The translations under genes were made by a program, and so were the position numbers. Shown here one piece after another: positions 35,641 through 44,276 of a stretch of 64,000 nt of DNA. Positions within the stretch are counted from its first letter, which is position 1; each line of letters starts with the position of its first letter. The notes under the pieces are model-generated. The model saw only the letters and a program-made list of their open reading frames with translations, made no database searches and had not been told where the DNA came from. The stretch spans positions 310,001 through 374,000 of the forward strand of contig NZ_BPUO01000005.1 of the NCBI RefSeq assembly GCF_022179805.1. The letters are read 5' to 3'. The stretch comes from Cupriavidus pauculus (GTDB lineage: Bacteria; Pseudomonadota; Gammaproteobacteria; Burkholderiales; Burkholderiaceae).

Positions 35641-37083
35641 ATGGCACGGTCCAAGCTGCTGCTGTCCGCGCTGCTGCTGGCAGCATCCACCTCCAGCCTT
35701 GCGCAAGGCACGGCCTACATCTTCGAGCGCGGCTATCCCACGTCGCAGACTTCGAAGGCCGCGCGCAACGATGCCGACTTCCAGCGGGCCATGACGGCCT
35801 ACCGGTTCTGGTATCCGACGGTCTCGGTGGAAGGCATCTTCAACGGCAACCGCGAACTGGGCATCAAGGACGGCGAGGCTTGGGGCATGGCCGCCGCCGG
35901 ACCCCGGCAGGTTGGCTTCACGCTCAACTCGGACACGCCGTATGGTTCGGCCGTGATCGACCTGAGCCAGGGGCCGGTGGTCATCGAGCTACCGCCAGGG
36001 CCGTACATCGGCCTGGTGAACGACCATAACCAGGGATGGGTGCAGGACCTGGGCCTGCCTGGGCCCGACGCGGCCAAGGGCGGCAAGCACCTGGTGGTGC
36101 CCAGCGGCTGGAAGGGGCAGATTCCGAAGGGGTACCACGTCGGCACGTCGCCATCGATCAAGAACCTGTTCGCGGTGCGTGCGTTGCCGGTGGGCGGCGA
36201 TGTGCCGCGCGCGCTCAACGCACTGCGCGCGGTCAAGATCTACACGCTGTCGTCGGCCGCCAAGCCGAGCGTGCTGAGAGTCACCGACACCAGCGAGCAG
36301 CGCATGGACAGCTCGTCGCTGCGCTGGGAAGACAACCTCCAGTTCTGGCAGGTGCTGCAAAAGATCATCAACGACGAAAAGATAGTGCCGCAGTTCCTGC
36401 CGATGTACGGGCTGCTGGCCGAGCTGGGCATCGAGAAGGGCAAGCCGTTCAACCCGGATGCCCGCATGAAGGACATCCTGGAACGCGCGGCCAAGGCCGC
36501 GCGCGACCAGATGCTGGTGTCCGCGTTTGACAGCGCGCGCGCCGACCGCGTGCACTGGCCTGACCGCAAGTGGGAGTGGGTGGGTCTGACGCCGGGCAGC
36601 GCCCAGTTCGAAACGCCGGGCGGCATGGACCTGGAGGCGCGCGACCGCTGGTTCGCGCAGGCCATCGTGACCTCGCCGGCCATGTTCCGCCGCAGCGCTG
36701 GCGCCGGTTCGCTGTACTGGATGGCGGTGCGCGACAACAGCGGCGCGTATCTCGATGGCGGCAAGAACTACAAGCTGACCATTCCGCAGCCGGTGCCCGG
36801 CAAGCTGTTCTGGTCGGTCACGATCTACGACAGCGCCACGCGCTCGCAGGTGCAGACGGACCAGGATAAGGCCGCGCTGCGGTCGCTGTTCGAGCTCAAG
36901 GATGCACCGAAGGACGCGCCGCTGGACCTCTACGTCGGGCCGACACCGCCGGCCGACAAGGAAGGGCGCTGGATCAAGACCACGCCGGGCAAGGGCTGGT
37001 TTGCCTACATCCGCATCTATGGCCCCGAGGCCGCTGCGTTCGACAAGAGCTGGAAGCCTGGTGACTTCGAACCGGTGAAGTAA
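35641..37083 (+). CDS. Secreted DUF1254/DUF1214 protein
   Basis: This is a 480-residue protein with a clear Sec signal peptide (MARSKLLLSALLLAASTSSL, cleavage after AQG). The N-terminal domain is DUF1254 (YRFWYPTVSVEGIFNGNREL, GFTLNSDTPYGSAVIDLSQG). The C-terminal domain is DUF1214 (YWMAVRDNSGAYLDGGKNYK, FWSVTIYDSATRSQVQTD). The function of these paired domains is not established. It is probably periplasmic. It stands alone after pump 3 and converges on the GntR gene 12 bp away. Confidence 0.9.
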   Translation: MARSKLLLSALLLAASTSSLAQGTAYIFERGYPTSQTSKAARNDADFQRAMTAYRFWYPTVSVEGIFNGNRELGIKDGEAWGMAAAGPRQVGFTLNSDTPYGSAVIDLSQGPVVIELPPGPYIGLVNDHNQGWVQDLGLPGPDAAKGGKHLVVPSGWKGQIPKGYHVGTSPSIKNLFAVRALPVGGDVPRALNALRAVKIYTLSSAAKPSVLRVTDTSEQRMDSSSLRWEDNLQFWQVLQKIINDEKIVPQFLPMYGLLAELGIEKGKPFNPDARMKDILERAAKAARDQMLVSAFDSARADRVHWPDRKWEWVGLTPGSAQFETPGGMDLEARDRWFAQAIVTSPAMFRRSAGAGSLYWMAVRDNSGAYLDGGKNYKLTIPQPVPGKLFWSVTIYDSATRSQVQTDQDKAALRSLFELKDAPKDAPLDLYVGPTPPADKEGRWIKTTPGKGWFAYIRIYGPEAAAFDKSWKPGDFEPVK

Positions 37084-37095
37084 GCAGGGCCGTGC

Positions 37096-37824
37096 TCAGA
37101 GCACCAGCGGGACGTCCACCGCCGCTGGTGCGACGTATTCCGTCATGCGCCGGCGCGACAGATCCATGTGGGCACGCACGATATTGCCGGCCTCTTCGAC
37201 ATCGCGGCGCGCGATCGCATCGATGATCTGGTCGTGCTGGTCGGCCGCCTTGCCCAGGTCCAGCTCCATGTCGGTAGTGGTCGGATGGCGGTAGAAGATC
37301 TTGCCCAGCCGCGCATGGTCGATCAGGATGCGGCGCAGGCTCGGCATCAGATACGGGTTGTGCGCCATCTTGCCGATCTGCAGATGGAACTGGTCGTTGT
37401 TCAGCACGCGGTTCTCGACGTCGTTACGCTCGATGGCATCGCGGAATCGTTCCTGGATCTGCTTCAGTTCGTCGATCTCGTGCGCGGTGGCGTTGGTGGC
37501 CGCCAGCTGGGTCGTGGCGATGTAGATCATCGGCGCAGCCAGGAAGAAGTTGCGCAGCGACTGGTGGTTCATTGACGACACGCGCGCCGCGCGATTCGCC
37601 TCCAGCTCGATATATCCCTCGGCCGCCATCTGGCGCATCAGTTCGCGCACCGGCGGGCGCGACAGGCCAAATTCCTCGCTCAGCGCCAGTTCATCCACCA
37701 CGGCGCCGGGCGCCATCTCCATGCTGACGATACGGCGCCGCAGCGCCTCGGCCAGCAGCGCCTTGCGATCCACCGAAGCGTCGGCATTCGACGCGTCTTC
37801 CGCGCCAGCCTTGGTTCTTGCCAT
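37096..37824 (-). CDS. GntR-family (FadR-type) transcriptional regulator
   Basis: This is a 242-residue regulator. Its GntR winged helix occupies about 20-85 (MEMAPGAVVDELALSEEFGL, SRPPVRELMRQMAAEGYIEL), followed by an FCD all-helical effector domain with the metal-site pattern around DQFHLQIGKMAHN and HDQIIDAI. The start at 37824 (MARTKAG) is favoured, since the longer frame would read through the operator 10 bp upstream. It is divergent from the catabolic operon at 38074. Two identical-arm palindromes flank the shared region, so it very likely represses itself and the operon until an inducer binds. Confidence 0.92.
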   Translation of the reverse strand: MARTKAGAEDASNADASVDRKALLAEALRRRIVSMEMAPGAVVDELALSEEFGLSRPPVRELMRQMAAEGYIELEANRAARVSSMNHQSLRNFFLAAPMIYIATTQLAATNATAHEIDELKQIQERFRDAIERNDVENRVLNNDQFHLQIGKMAHNPYLMPSLRRILIDHARLGKIFYRHPTTTDMELDLGKAADQHDQIIDAIARRDVEEAGNIVRAHMDLSRRRMTEYVAPAAVDVPLVL

Positions 37825-37834
37825 CTCAGACCCC

Positions 37835-37853
37835 TGTCTATCAATCGTAGACA
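37835..37853. promoter_or_regulatory. GntR operator 1 (TGTCTA-N7-TAGACA)
   Basis: This is a perfect 6-bp inverted repeat around 7 bases, centred 20 bp upstream of the gntR start codon. It has the same arms and spacing as operator 2. Its position over the gntR ribosome-site and promoter region indicates autorepression. Confidence 0.75.
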
Positions 37854-37980
37854 TTCTATGGCATCGACTCGCGCATGGCGCATGCGCCAATTTCAAAAAG
37901 TATATCTTTCGCCATTTTTACGACCCGCAAGGTCCGCGCGTAAACCCTCATAGTTGTTTGTCTATCCGTGAAATATTCTC

Positions 37981-37999
37981 TGTCTACAAATGATAGACA
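37981..37999. promoter_or_regulatory. GntR operator 2 (TGTCTA-N7-TAGACA)
   Basis: This has the same perfect arms and 7-bp spacer as operator 1, and lies 75 bp upstream of the first structural gene of the catabolic operon. An extra TGTCTA half-site occurs at 37959-37964. Only the arms are conserved, as expected of a true binding site. Confidence 0.75.
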
Positions 38000-38073
38000 T
38001 AAAAAACGAACGGACAGATCAGACAGGACGCAGCCGATGCCGCATGGCGGGCGGGGTCCTGGAGCGAGGCAAC

Positions 38074-39393
38074 ATGACGAAAGTAACTGCGATACCGGCC
38101 GACGATTCCACCTGCGGGTGGTTCCACCTGAGCCGCCCGCGCCAGCCAATGCCGGCGCATTCGGGCAAGACGTCCGTGCGCTGGGCTGTGGTCGGCGCCG
38201 GCTTTACCGGGCTGGCGGCAGCCCGCCAACTGGCGCAGCGGTTTCCGCACGACACCGTGGCGCTGGTCGAAGCCCAGCAGGTTGGTTTTGGCTCGTCGGG
38301 CCGCAATGCCGGGTTTGCCATCGATCTGCCGCACGACATCGGCGCCGATGACTACATTGGAGACATCGCCACCGCGCGGCACTGCATGAACCTGAACCTG
38401 ACCGGCCAGCGCATCCTGAAGGCACTGGTCGACCAGCACCGGATCGACTGCCAGTTCCGCGCGTCGGGCAAGTACCAGGCGGCCATCGAGGATCGCGGCA
38501 TCGCGGTGCTGGATGCCTACCGGCGCGGTCTGGACAAGCTGGGGCAGCCGTACGACATGATCGAGGGCGCGGATCTGCCCGATCACATCGGCACGTCGTT
38601 CTACCGGCGTGCGCTGTTCACGCCCGGCACGGCGCTGATCCAGCCGGCGGCACTGGTGAAGGGGCTGGCGGACAGCCTGCCGGCCAACGTGGAGCTGTAC
38701 GAAAACACGGCGATTACCGACGTGGAATATGGCGACAAGATCGTGCTCACGCATCGCGGCGGCAGCATCGCCGCCGACACGCTGGTGCTGACCAACAACG
38801 CGTTTGGCCAGCGCTTCGGTTTCCTGCGCGGCACGATGCTGCCGGTGTTCACGTATGCCAGCCTGACGCGGCCGCTGACGCTGGACGAACAGGCGCGGCT
38901 GGGCGGCAAGGAGTTCTGGGGCCTGATTCCGGCCGATCCGTACGGCACGACGCTGCGCCGCACGCACGACAACCGCATCCTGGTGCGCAACAGCTTCAGC
39001 TTCAACCGCGACGGCCGCGCCAATCCCCGCTATCTCGAACGCTTTGCCAGGACGCATCGCGAATCGTTCGAGCGCCGCTTTCCGATGCTGCCGGGCGTGG
39101 CATTCGATTACACCTGGGGCGGGTCGCTGGCGCTGTCGCGCAACCACATGGGCCACTTTGGCCAGCTTGCCCCCAACGTCTACGGCGCGCTGTGCTGCAA
39201 CGGGCTGGGCATCACGCGCGGCACGGTGACGGGCCATCTGCTGGCGGAACATCTGGCCGGCGAGCGCAACGACCTGATCGACTTTCTGCTGGCATCGCCG
39301 GGACCGAACCGCAATCCGCCGGAGCCGTTCCTGTCGGTGGGCGTCAACGCCAACCTGTGGCTGGGCCAGCGCCGCGCGGGCAGGGAAGTCTGA
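38074..39393 (+). CDS. FAD-dependent amine/amino-acid oxidoreductase (PuuB/DadA-like)
   Basis: This is a 439-residue flavoprotein of the DAO family. The Rossmann FAD motif VVGAGFTGLAAARQLAQ lies near residues 35-52, followed by VEAQQVGFGSSGRNAGFAID, the characteristic GSSGRN/AG loop of gamma-glutamylputrescine oxidase relatives. The C-terminal GALCCNGLGITRGTVTGHLL closes the FAD site. It likely oxidises a secondary or primary amine, yielding an imine or aldehyde. The start at 38074 (MTKVTAI) has a GGAGCGAGG ribosome site; an earlier ATG lies within operator 2. It is the first gene of the GntR-controlled operon. Confidence 0.88.
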   Translation: MTKVTAIPADDSTCGWFHLSRPRQPMPAHSGKTSVRWAVVGAGFTGLAAARQLAQRFPHDTVALVEAQQVGFGSSGRNAGFAIDLPHDIGADDYIGDIATARHCMNLNLTGQRILKALVDQHRIDCQFRASGKYQAAIEDRGIAVLDAYRRGLDKLGQPYDMIEGADLPDHIGTSFYRRALFTPGTALIQPAALVKGLADSLPANVELYENTAITDVEYGDKIVLTHRGGSIAADTLVLTNNAFGQRFGFLRGTMLPVFTYASLTRPLTLDEQARLGGKEFWGLIPADPYGTTLRRTHDNRILVRNSFSFNRDGRANPRYLERFARTHRESFERRFPMLPGVAFDYTWGGSLALSRNHMGHFGQLAPNVYGALCCNGLGITRGTVTGHLLAEHLAGERNDLIDFLLASPGPNRNPPEPFLSVGVNANLWLGQRRAGREV

Positions 39394-39479
39394 CCCGCCA
39401 TACGGCACCGCATCGAAAACCAAATCCAGCCGGACCCGAAGCAGGTCCGAGCGATATCCGGTCATCAAGGAGACAAACG

Positions 39480-40808
39480 GTGGCAAACAATGTGTCAATC
39501 GAGGACGTTCCTCTCAATGGGTTTCATCAACTGCTATGCGTGCGGTCGGGCGGCGGCTGGCTGCTGGACGGCTATGTGCTGAGCATCATCGGCGTGGCCA
39601 TGGTGCCGCTGGCGGCGGCGCTGGGGCTCTCCAGCTTCTGGCAAGGGATGGTGGCAGCGTCGGCGCTGATCGGCATCTTCTGCGGCGGCTTCCTGGGCGG
39701 CCTGCTGACCTGTCGGCTGGGGCGCAAGAAGCTGTACTTCGTGGGGCCAACGATCTTCGTGATCTGCTCGCTGCTGCAGTACTGGGCAAACTCGGGCGCC
39801 GAACTGTTCTTCATGCGCTTTCTGATCGGCATCGGCGTCGGGTTTGAATACCCGGTGGCCGGCGCGCTGCTGGTGGAATTCCTGCCGAAGAAGTATCGCG
39901 GCCCGCGCCTGGCGATGCTGACCATCCTCTGGTTCGCTGGCGCGGCGCTGGCCTACATCGTCGGCAATGCGGTGCTGGGCGCCGGCCGCGACGATGCGTG
40001 GCGCCTGGTGCTGGCCAGCCCGGCCATCATCGGCCTGGTACTGCTGGTGATCCGCATGGGTACGCCGGAGTCGCCGCGCTGGCTGCTGAGCAAGGGCAGG
40101 GCGTCCGAGGCCGAACGCATCATCCGCAAGGTCTACGGCCCGACGTTCTCGCTGCGCAACCTGCCCGAGCAGACGGCCGAGAAGAAGGTGTCGCTGCTGG
40201 CGCTGCTGCACTCGGGCTACGGCAAGCGCATGCTGTTCGTGGCGGTGTTCTGGAGCTGCTCGGTGATTCCGGTCTTCGCCGTCTACGCATTCGCCCCCAC
40301 CGTGCTGCAGGCGCTGAACCTGAAGGGCGACTGGGCATCGTTCGGATCGGTGGCCATCACCATGCTGTTCGTGGTGGGCTGCATCATCGCCACACGCCTG
40401 ATCAACATCATCGGCCGCCGCAGCATGCTGATCCACAGCTTCCTGTGGTCGGGGCTGGCCCTGCTGGGGCTGGGCGCCTGTTCCGATGGCAACCAGATGC
40501 TGGTGCTGGCGCTGTTCGGGGCCTACGCGCTGTTCATCGGCGGCGCCCAGGTGCTGCAACTGGTGTACCCCAACGAACTGTTCCCCACCGAAATCCGCTC
40601 GGCGGCGGTGGGCATGGGCGCGTCGCTGTCTCGCATCGGCGCGGCGGTGGGTACGTGGCTCGTGCCGATATCGCTGCAGACCATCGGCATCGGCCACACG
40701 ATGTACGCGGCGGCCGGCGTCACGCTGGTGGGCCTGCTGGTGTCGCTGCTGCTGGCGCCCGAAACGCGATCGCTCAGTCTCCAGGAAGCGGCATCGCTAA
40801 GCCGCTAA
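39480..40808 (+). CDS. MFS transporter (sugar/acid-type symporter)
   Basis: This is a 442-residue, 12-helix carrier starting at GTG, with AAGGAG seven bases upstream. It carries the metabolite:H+ symporter pattern: LLDGYVLSIIGVAMVPLAAA in helix 1, the loop GLLTCRLGRKKLYFVG, RFLIGIGVGFEYPVAGALLV in helix 4 and ELFPTEIRSAAVGMGASLSR near the C-terminus. Relatives import aromatic or organic acids and sugars. Lying between the oxidase and the DHDPS-family gene, it probably imports the operon's substrate. Confidence 0.9.
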   Translation: MANNVSIEDVPLNGFHQLLCVRSGGGWLLDGYVLSIIGVAMVPLAAALGLSSFWQGMVAASALIGIFCGGFLGGLLTCRLGRKKLYFVGPTIFVICSLLQYWANSGAELFFMRFLIGIGVGFEYPVAGALLVEFLPKKYRGPRLAMLTILWFAGAALAYIVGNAVLGAGRDDAWRLVLASPAIIGLVLLVIRMGTPESPRWLLSKGRASEAERIIRKVYGPTFSLRNLPEQTAEKKVSLLALLHSGYGKRMLFVAVFWSCSVIPVFAVYAFAPTVLQALNLKGDWASFGSVAITMLFVVGCIIATRLINIIGRRSMLIHSFLWSGLALLGLGACSDGNQMLVLALFGAYALFIGGAQVLQLVYPNELFPTEIRSAAVGMGASLSRIGAAVGTWLVPISLQTIGIGHTMYAAAGVTLVGLLVSLLLAPETRSLSLQEAASLSR

Positions 40809-40854
40809 TCACTCTCACACCGCTTTATCTGCACATCGAATTCACGGAGTCATC

Positions 40855-41763
40855 ATGAAGTTTGAAGGTATCTACACCCCGGCCATCACGCCGCTCGCCG
40901 CCGACGGCAAGATCGACCACGCCGCATTTGGCGAAGTGCTGGAGTTCCTGATCGATGCCGGCGTGCACGGCATCATCATCGGCGGGTCCACTGGCGAATA
41001 CTATGCGCACACCACCGAAGAGCGGCTGGCCCTGGCGGCCTATGCCCGCGAAGTGATTGGTACTCGTGTGCCGCTGATCATCGGCACCGGCGCCGTGCGC
41101 ACCGAGGACTCGGTCGAGTTTGCCAAGGGCGCCAAGGCCATCATGGCCGACGCCATCCTGGTGGGCTCGCCGCCGTACGCGCTGCCGACCGAAGCCGAGA
41201 ACGCCGCCCACGCACTGGCCGTGGACCGCGCCGCAGGTCTGCCGGTCATGCTCTACAACTATCCGGGCCGGATGGGCGTGTCGATGGGCCGCGAGTTCTT
41301 CCGCACGGTCACGTCGGCGTCGAAGAACTTCGTCGCCATCAAGGAAAGCTCGGGCCAGACGTCGCAACTGCACATGCTGGCCACTGAGTTCCACGACATC
41401 GACGTTTCGTGCGGCTGGGACGACCAGGCGCTGGAGTTCTTCGCATGGGGCGCGCGTAGCTGGGTGTGCGCGGGGTCCAACTTCATCCCGCGCGAGCACA
41501 TCGCGCTGTATCAGGCATGCGTGGTCGACAAGGACTTCGACAAGGGCCGCCGCATCATGTCGGCCATGATGCCGCTGATGGACTTCCTGGAAGGTGGCAA
41601 GTTCGTGCAGTCGATCAAGCACGGCTGCGCGCTGGCCGGCATGAAGCCGGGCGGCGTACGTGCGCCGCTGGGGGAACTCGACGATGCGGAGAAGCGCCGC
41701 CTGCAGGCCGTGGTCGACGAACTGAAGCGCACCGTGGCGGGCATCGTCGGGGAGCGCGCGTAA
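40855..41763 (+). CDS. Dihydrodipicolinate synthase-family lyase/dehydratase
   Basis: This is a 302-residue DHDPS-superfamily TIM barrel. GGSTGE (T46) is the pyruvate-binding loop, Y134 lies in LYNYPGR, and the Schiff-base lysine K163 lies in VAIKESSG. These enzymes form an imine with a 2-oxo acid and carry out aldol addition/cleavage, dehydration or deamination. The operon context (FAD oxidase before, aldehyde dehydrogenase after) resembles catabolic members such as hydroxyproline-pathway deaminases or KDG dehydratases, not lysine biosynthesis. The stop overlaps the next ATG (TAATG). The exact substrate is unknown. Confidence 0.9.
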   Translation: MKFEGIYTPAITPLAADGKIDHAAFGEVLEFLIDAGVHGIIIGGSTGEYYAHTTEERLALAAYAREVIGTRVPLIIGTGAVRTEDSVEFAKGAKAIMADAILVGSPPYALPTEAENAAHALAVDRAAGLPVMLYNYPGRMGVSMGREFFRTVTSASKNFVAIKESSGQTSQLHMLATEFHDIDVSCGWDDQALEFFAWGARSWVCAGSNFIPREHIALYQACVVDKDFDKGRRIMSAMMPLMDFLEGGKFVQSIKHGCALAGMKPGGVRAPLGELDDAEKRRLQAVVDELKRTVAGIVGERA

Positions 41764-43265
41764 TGGCACAGCTTCTGACCGCCGCCGAATACGCCGCCAT
41801 CGCGGACAAGATCACGCTGCCGACCCAGGCTTTCATCGACGGCGCCTTCGTGCCCGCCGTATCGGGCAACACGTTCCAGACCACCAACCCGGCCACGGGC
41901 CAGTTGCTGGCCGAGATCGCCGCGTGCGACTCCCGTGACGTCGATATCGCCGTGGCGCGTGCCAAGGCCGCGTTCGAGGATGGCCGCTGGCATCGCCAGT
42001 CGCCGAGCCAGCGCAAGGCCGTGCTGCTGAAGTTTGCCGACCTGCTGGAGCAGCACGCCCACGAGCTGGCCGTGATGGAAAGCCTGGACAGCGGCAAGCC
42101 GATCCGCGAATGCCAGAACACCGACCTGCCGGAGACCATCCACACCATCCGCTGGCATGCCGAGCTGATCGACAAGATCTACGACAGCACCGCGCCCGTG
42201 GGGCCGGCGGCGCTGTCGCTGGTAGTGCGCGAGCCGATTGGCGTGGTGGGCCTGGTGCTGCCGTGGAATTTTCCGCTGCTGATGCTGGCGTGGAAGATTG
42301 GCCCGTCGCTGGCGGCCGGTTGCTCCATCGTCGTCAAGCCGGCCAAGGAAACCACGCTGACCGCGTTGCGCGTGGCCGAGCTGGCGCATCAGGCCGGGGT
42401 GCCGGCCGGCGTGTTCAACGTGCTGCCGGGCGGCGGCAAGGAAGTGGGCGAGCCGCTGGGGCTGCACATGGACGTGTCGATGGTCAGCTTCACCGGGTCT
42501 ACCGCCACGGGCCGGCTGTTCCTGAAGTACGCGGCCGATTCGAACCTGAAGCGTATCGTGCTGGAATGCGGCGGCAAGAACCCGGCCGTGGTGATGAAGG
42601 ACGTCGACGATATCGATGCCGTGGCCCAGCACATCGTGAACGGTGCGTTCTGGAACATGGGGGAAAACTGCTCGGCATCGTCGCGGCTGATCGTTCATGC
42701 CGACGTCAAGGACGCGCTGCTGGCCCGCATCGGCGTGCATATGCGCGACTGGAAGATGGGCGATCCGCTGGACCCCGCCCACCGCATCGGCTCGCTGGTC
42801 AGCGAAGCGCACTTCCGCAAGGTGCGGTCGTACATCGAGCAGGCCGGCGCCGAGAACCTGCGCGTGGCGTTTGGCGGCGGCACCCGGGGCGACTCGTTTG
42901 TCGAGCCCACGGTGGTCGATGACGTGCCCACGGACAGCCGGCTGTTCCGCGAGGAGATCTTCGGGCCGATCCTGTCGGTGACCCCGTTCGACAGTCCCGA
43001 GCAGGCCATCGCGCTGGCCAACGACTCGGTCTACGGCCTGGCGGCATCGGTCTACACCAGCAACCTGAACCATGCGATCCGGCTGTCGCGCGAGATCCGC
43101 GCGGGCGTGGTGACCGTGAACTGCTTTGGTGAAGGCGACATCACCACGCCGTTCGGCGGCTACAAGGAGTCGGGTTTCGGCGGGCGCGACAAGTCGGTCT
43201 GGGCGCACGATCAGTACACGGAGATCAAGACCATCTGGATCGACGTGCCGGCGCAGGACAGGTAA
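41763..43265 (+). CDS. Aldehyde dehydrogenase (PuuC-like)
   Basis: This is a 500-residue NAD(P)+-dependent aldehyde dehydrogenase. Visible features are the Rossmann region VLPWNFPLLMLAWKIGPSLA, FTGSTATG, the catalytic base E268 in VLECGGKNP and the nucleophile C303 in GENCSASSR. The C-terminus ITTPFGGYKESGFGGRDKS is typical. The style is closest to gamma-glutamyl-gamma-aminobutyraldehyde dehydrogenases. It would oxidise the aldehyde released by the preceding steps to an acid. The TAATG overlap couples its translation to the DHDPS-family gene. Confidence 0.93.
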   Translation: MAQLLTAAEYAAIADKITLPTQAFIDGAFVPAVSGNTFQTTNPATGQLLAEIAACDSRDVDIAVARAKAAFEDGRWHRQSPSQRKAVLLKFADLLEQHAHELAVMESLDSGKPIRECQNTDLPETIHTIRWHAELIDKIYDSTAPVGPAALSLVVREPIGVVGLVLPWNFPLLMLAWKIGPSLAAGCSIVVKPAKETTLTALRVAELAHQAGVPAGVFNVLPGGGKEVGEPLGLHMDVSMVSFTGSTATGRLFLKYAADSNLKRIVLECGGKNPAVVMKDVDDIDAVAQHIVNGAFWNMGENCSASSRLIVHADVKDALLARIGVHMRDWKMGDPLDPAHRIGSLVSEAHFRKVRSYIEQAGAENLRVAFGGGTRGDSFVEPTVVDDVPTDSRLFREEIFGPILSVTPFDSPEQAIALANDSVYGLAASVYTSNLNHAIRLSREIRAGVVTVNCFGEGDITTPFGGYKESGFGGRDKSVWAHDQYTEIKTIWIDVPAQDR

Positions 43266-43303
43266 AGTGCGGGCCCTCCCGTACGTTTCGATGGTTTACC
43301 CAC

Positions 43304-44236
43304 ATGGCAGTCATGAAAGCAAAACAGGCAACGCTGATCGGGCTCGTCGCGGTGCTCCTCTGGAGTTCGATTGTCGGCTTGATCCGTGGCGTCAGCGAAA
43401 GCTTTGGCGCGACGGGCGGGGCGGCGCTGATGTACACGGTTGCGTCGGTGCTGCTCTGGATCTCGGTGGGGCCGGTGCGGATCCGCACGCTGCCCAGGTC
43501 GTACCTGCTGTGGGGCAGCCTGCTGTTCGTCACGTACGAGCTCTGCCTGTCGCTGTCGATCGGCTACGCCAATACCGGCAGGCAGGCCATCGAGGTGGGC
43601 ATGGTCAACTACCTGTGGCCCACGTTCACGATGCTGGCGGCGATCCTGTTCAACGGGCAGCGCGCCAACTGGCTGATCGTGCCCGGCTTTCTGGTGGCCA
43701 TCCTCGGTATCGCCTCGGTACTGGGCGGTGACCAGGGGCTGGACCTGCCGAGCATGGCCGCCAACGTGCGCGACAACCCGCTGAGCTACGGGCTGGCGTT
43801 TGCCGGCGCGGTGATCTGGGCGGGCTACTGCACGGTGACCGCGCGTATCGCCCAGGGCAAGAACGGCGTCACGCTGTTCTTCATCCTGACCGCGCTGGCA
43901 CTGTGGGTGAAGTTCGCGTTCACGGGCGGCGAGGCGATGGGCTTCAGCGTCGGCGGCGTGATCTACCTGGCGCTGGCGGCCTGCGCGATGGGCTTTGGCT
44001 ATGCCGCGTGGAACGTGGGCATCCTGCACGGCAACGTGACGGTGCTGGCCGGCGCGTCGTACTTCATTCCGGTACTGTCGGCCACGCTGGCCGCTGCACT
44101 GCTGCGTACGCCGCTATCGCTCGCGTTCTGGAAGGGCGCGGCGATGGTCTGCGCGGGTTCCATCCTTTGCTGGCTCGCCACGCGCGGGCGCAGCGCACCG
44201 GCAGCCAAGTCGTCGGGCTCCAGCCAGACGACCTAG
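43304..44236 (+). CDS. YddG-like DMT-family amino-acid exporter
   Basis: This is a 310-residue, ten-helix drug/metabolite transporter. It matches the YddG aromatic amino-acid exporter type, with LLWSSIVGLIRGVSESFGAT, SIGYANTGRQAIEVGMVNYL and WPTFTMLAAI. YddG relatives export aromatic amino acids and analogues. The start could also be the ATG three codons later (MKAKQATL); no strong ribosome site is seen. As the fifth gene of the GntR operon, it may expel a toxic substrate analogue or side product. Confidence 0.88.
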   Translation: MAVMKAKQATLIGLVAVLLWSSIVGLIRGVSESFGATGGAALMYTVASVLLWISVGPVRIRTLPRSYLLWGSLLFVTYELCLSLSIGYANTGRQAIEVGMVNYLWPTFTMLAAILFNGQRANWLIVPGFLVAILGIASVLGGDQGLDLPSMAANVRDNPLSYGLAFAGAVIWAGYCTVTARIAQGKNGVTLFFILTALALWVKFAFTGGEAMGFSVGGVIYLALAACAMGFGYAAWNVGILHGNVTVLAGASYFIPVLSATLAAALLRTPLSLAFWKGAAMVCAGSILCWLATRGRSAPAAKSSGSSQTT

Positions 44237-44276
44237 CCGGTCATCCCCGGGGGCGATGTACCCCCAAGGAATTCCT

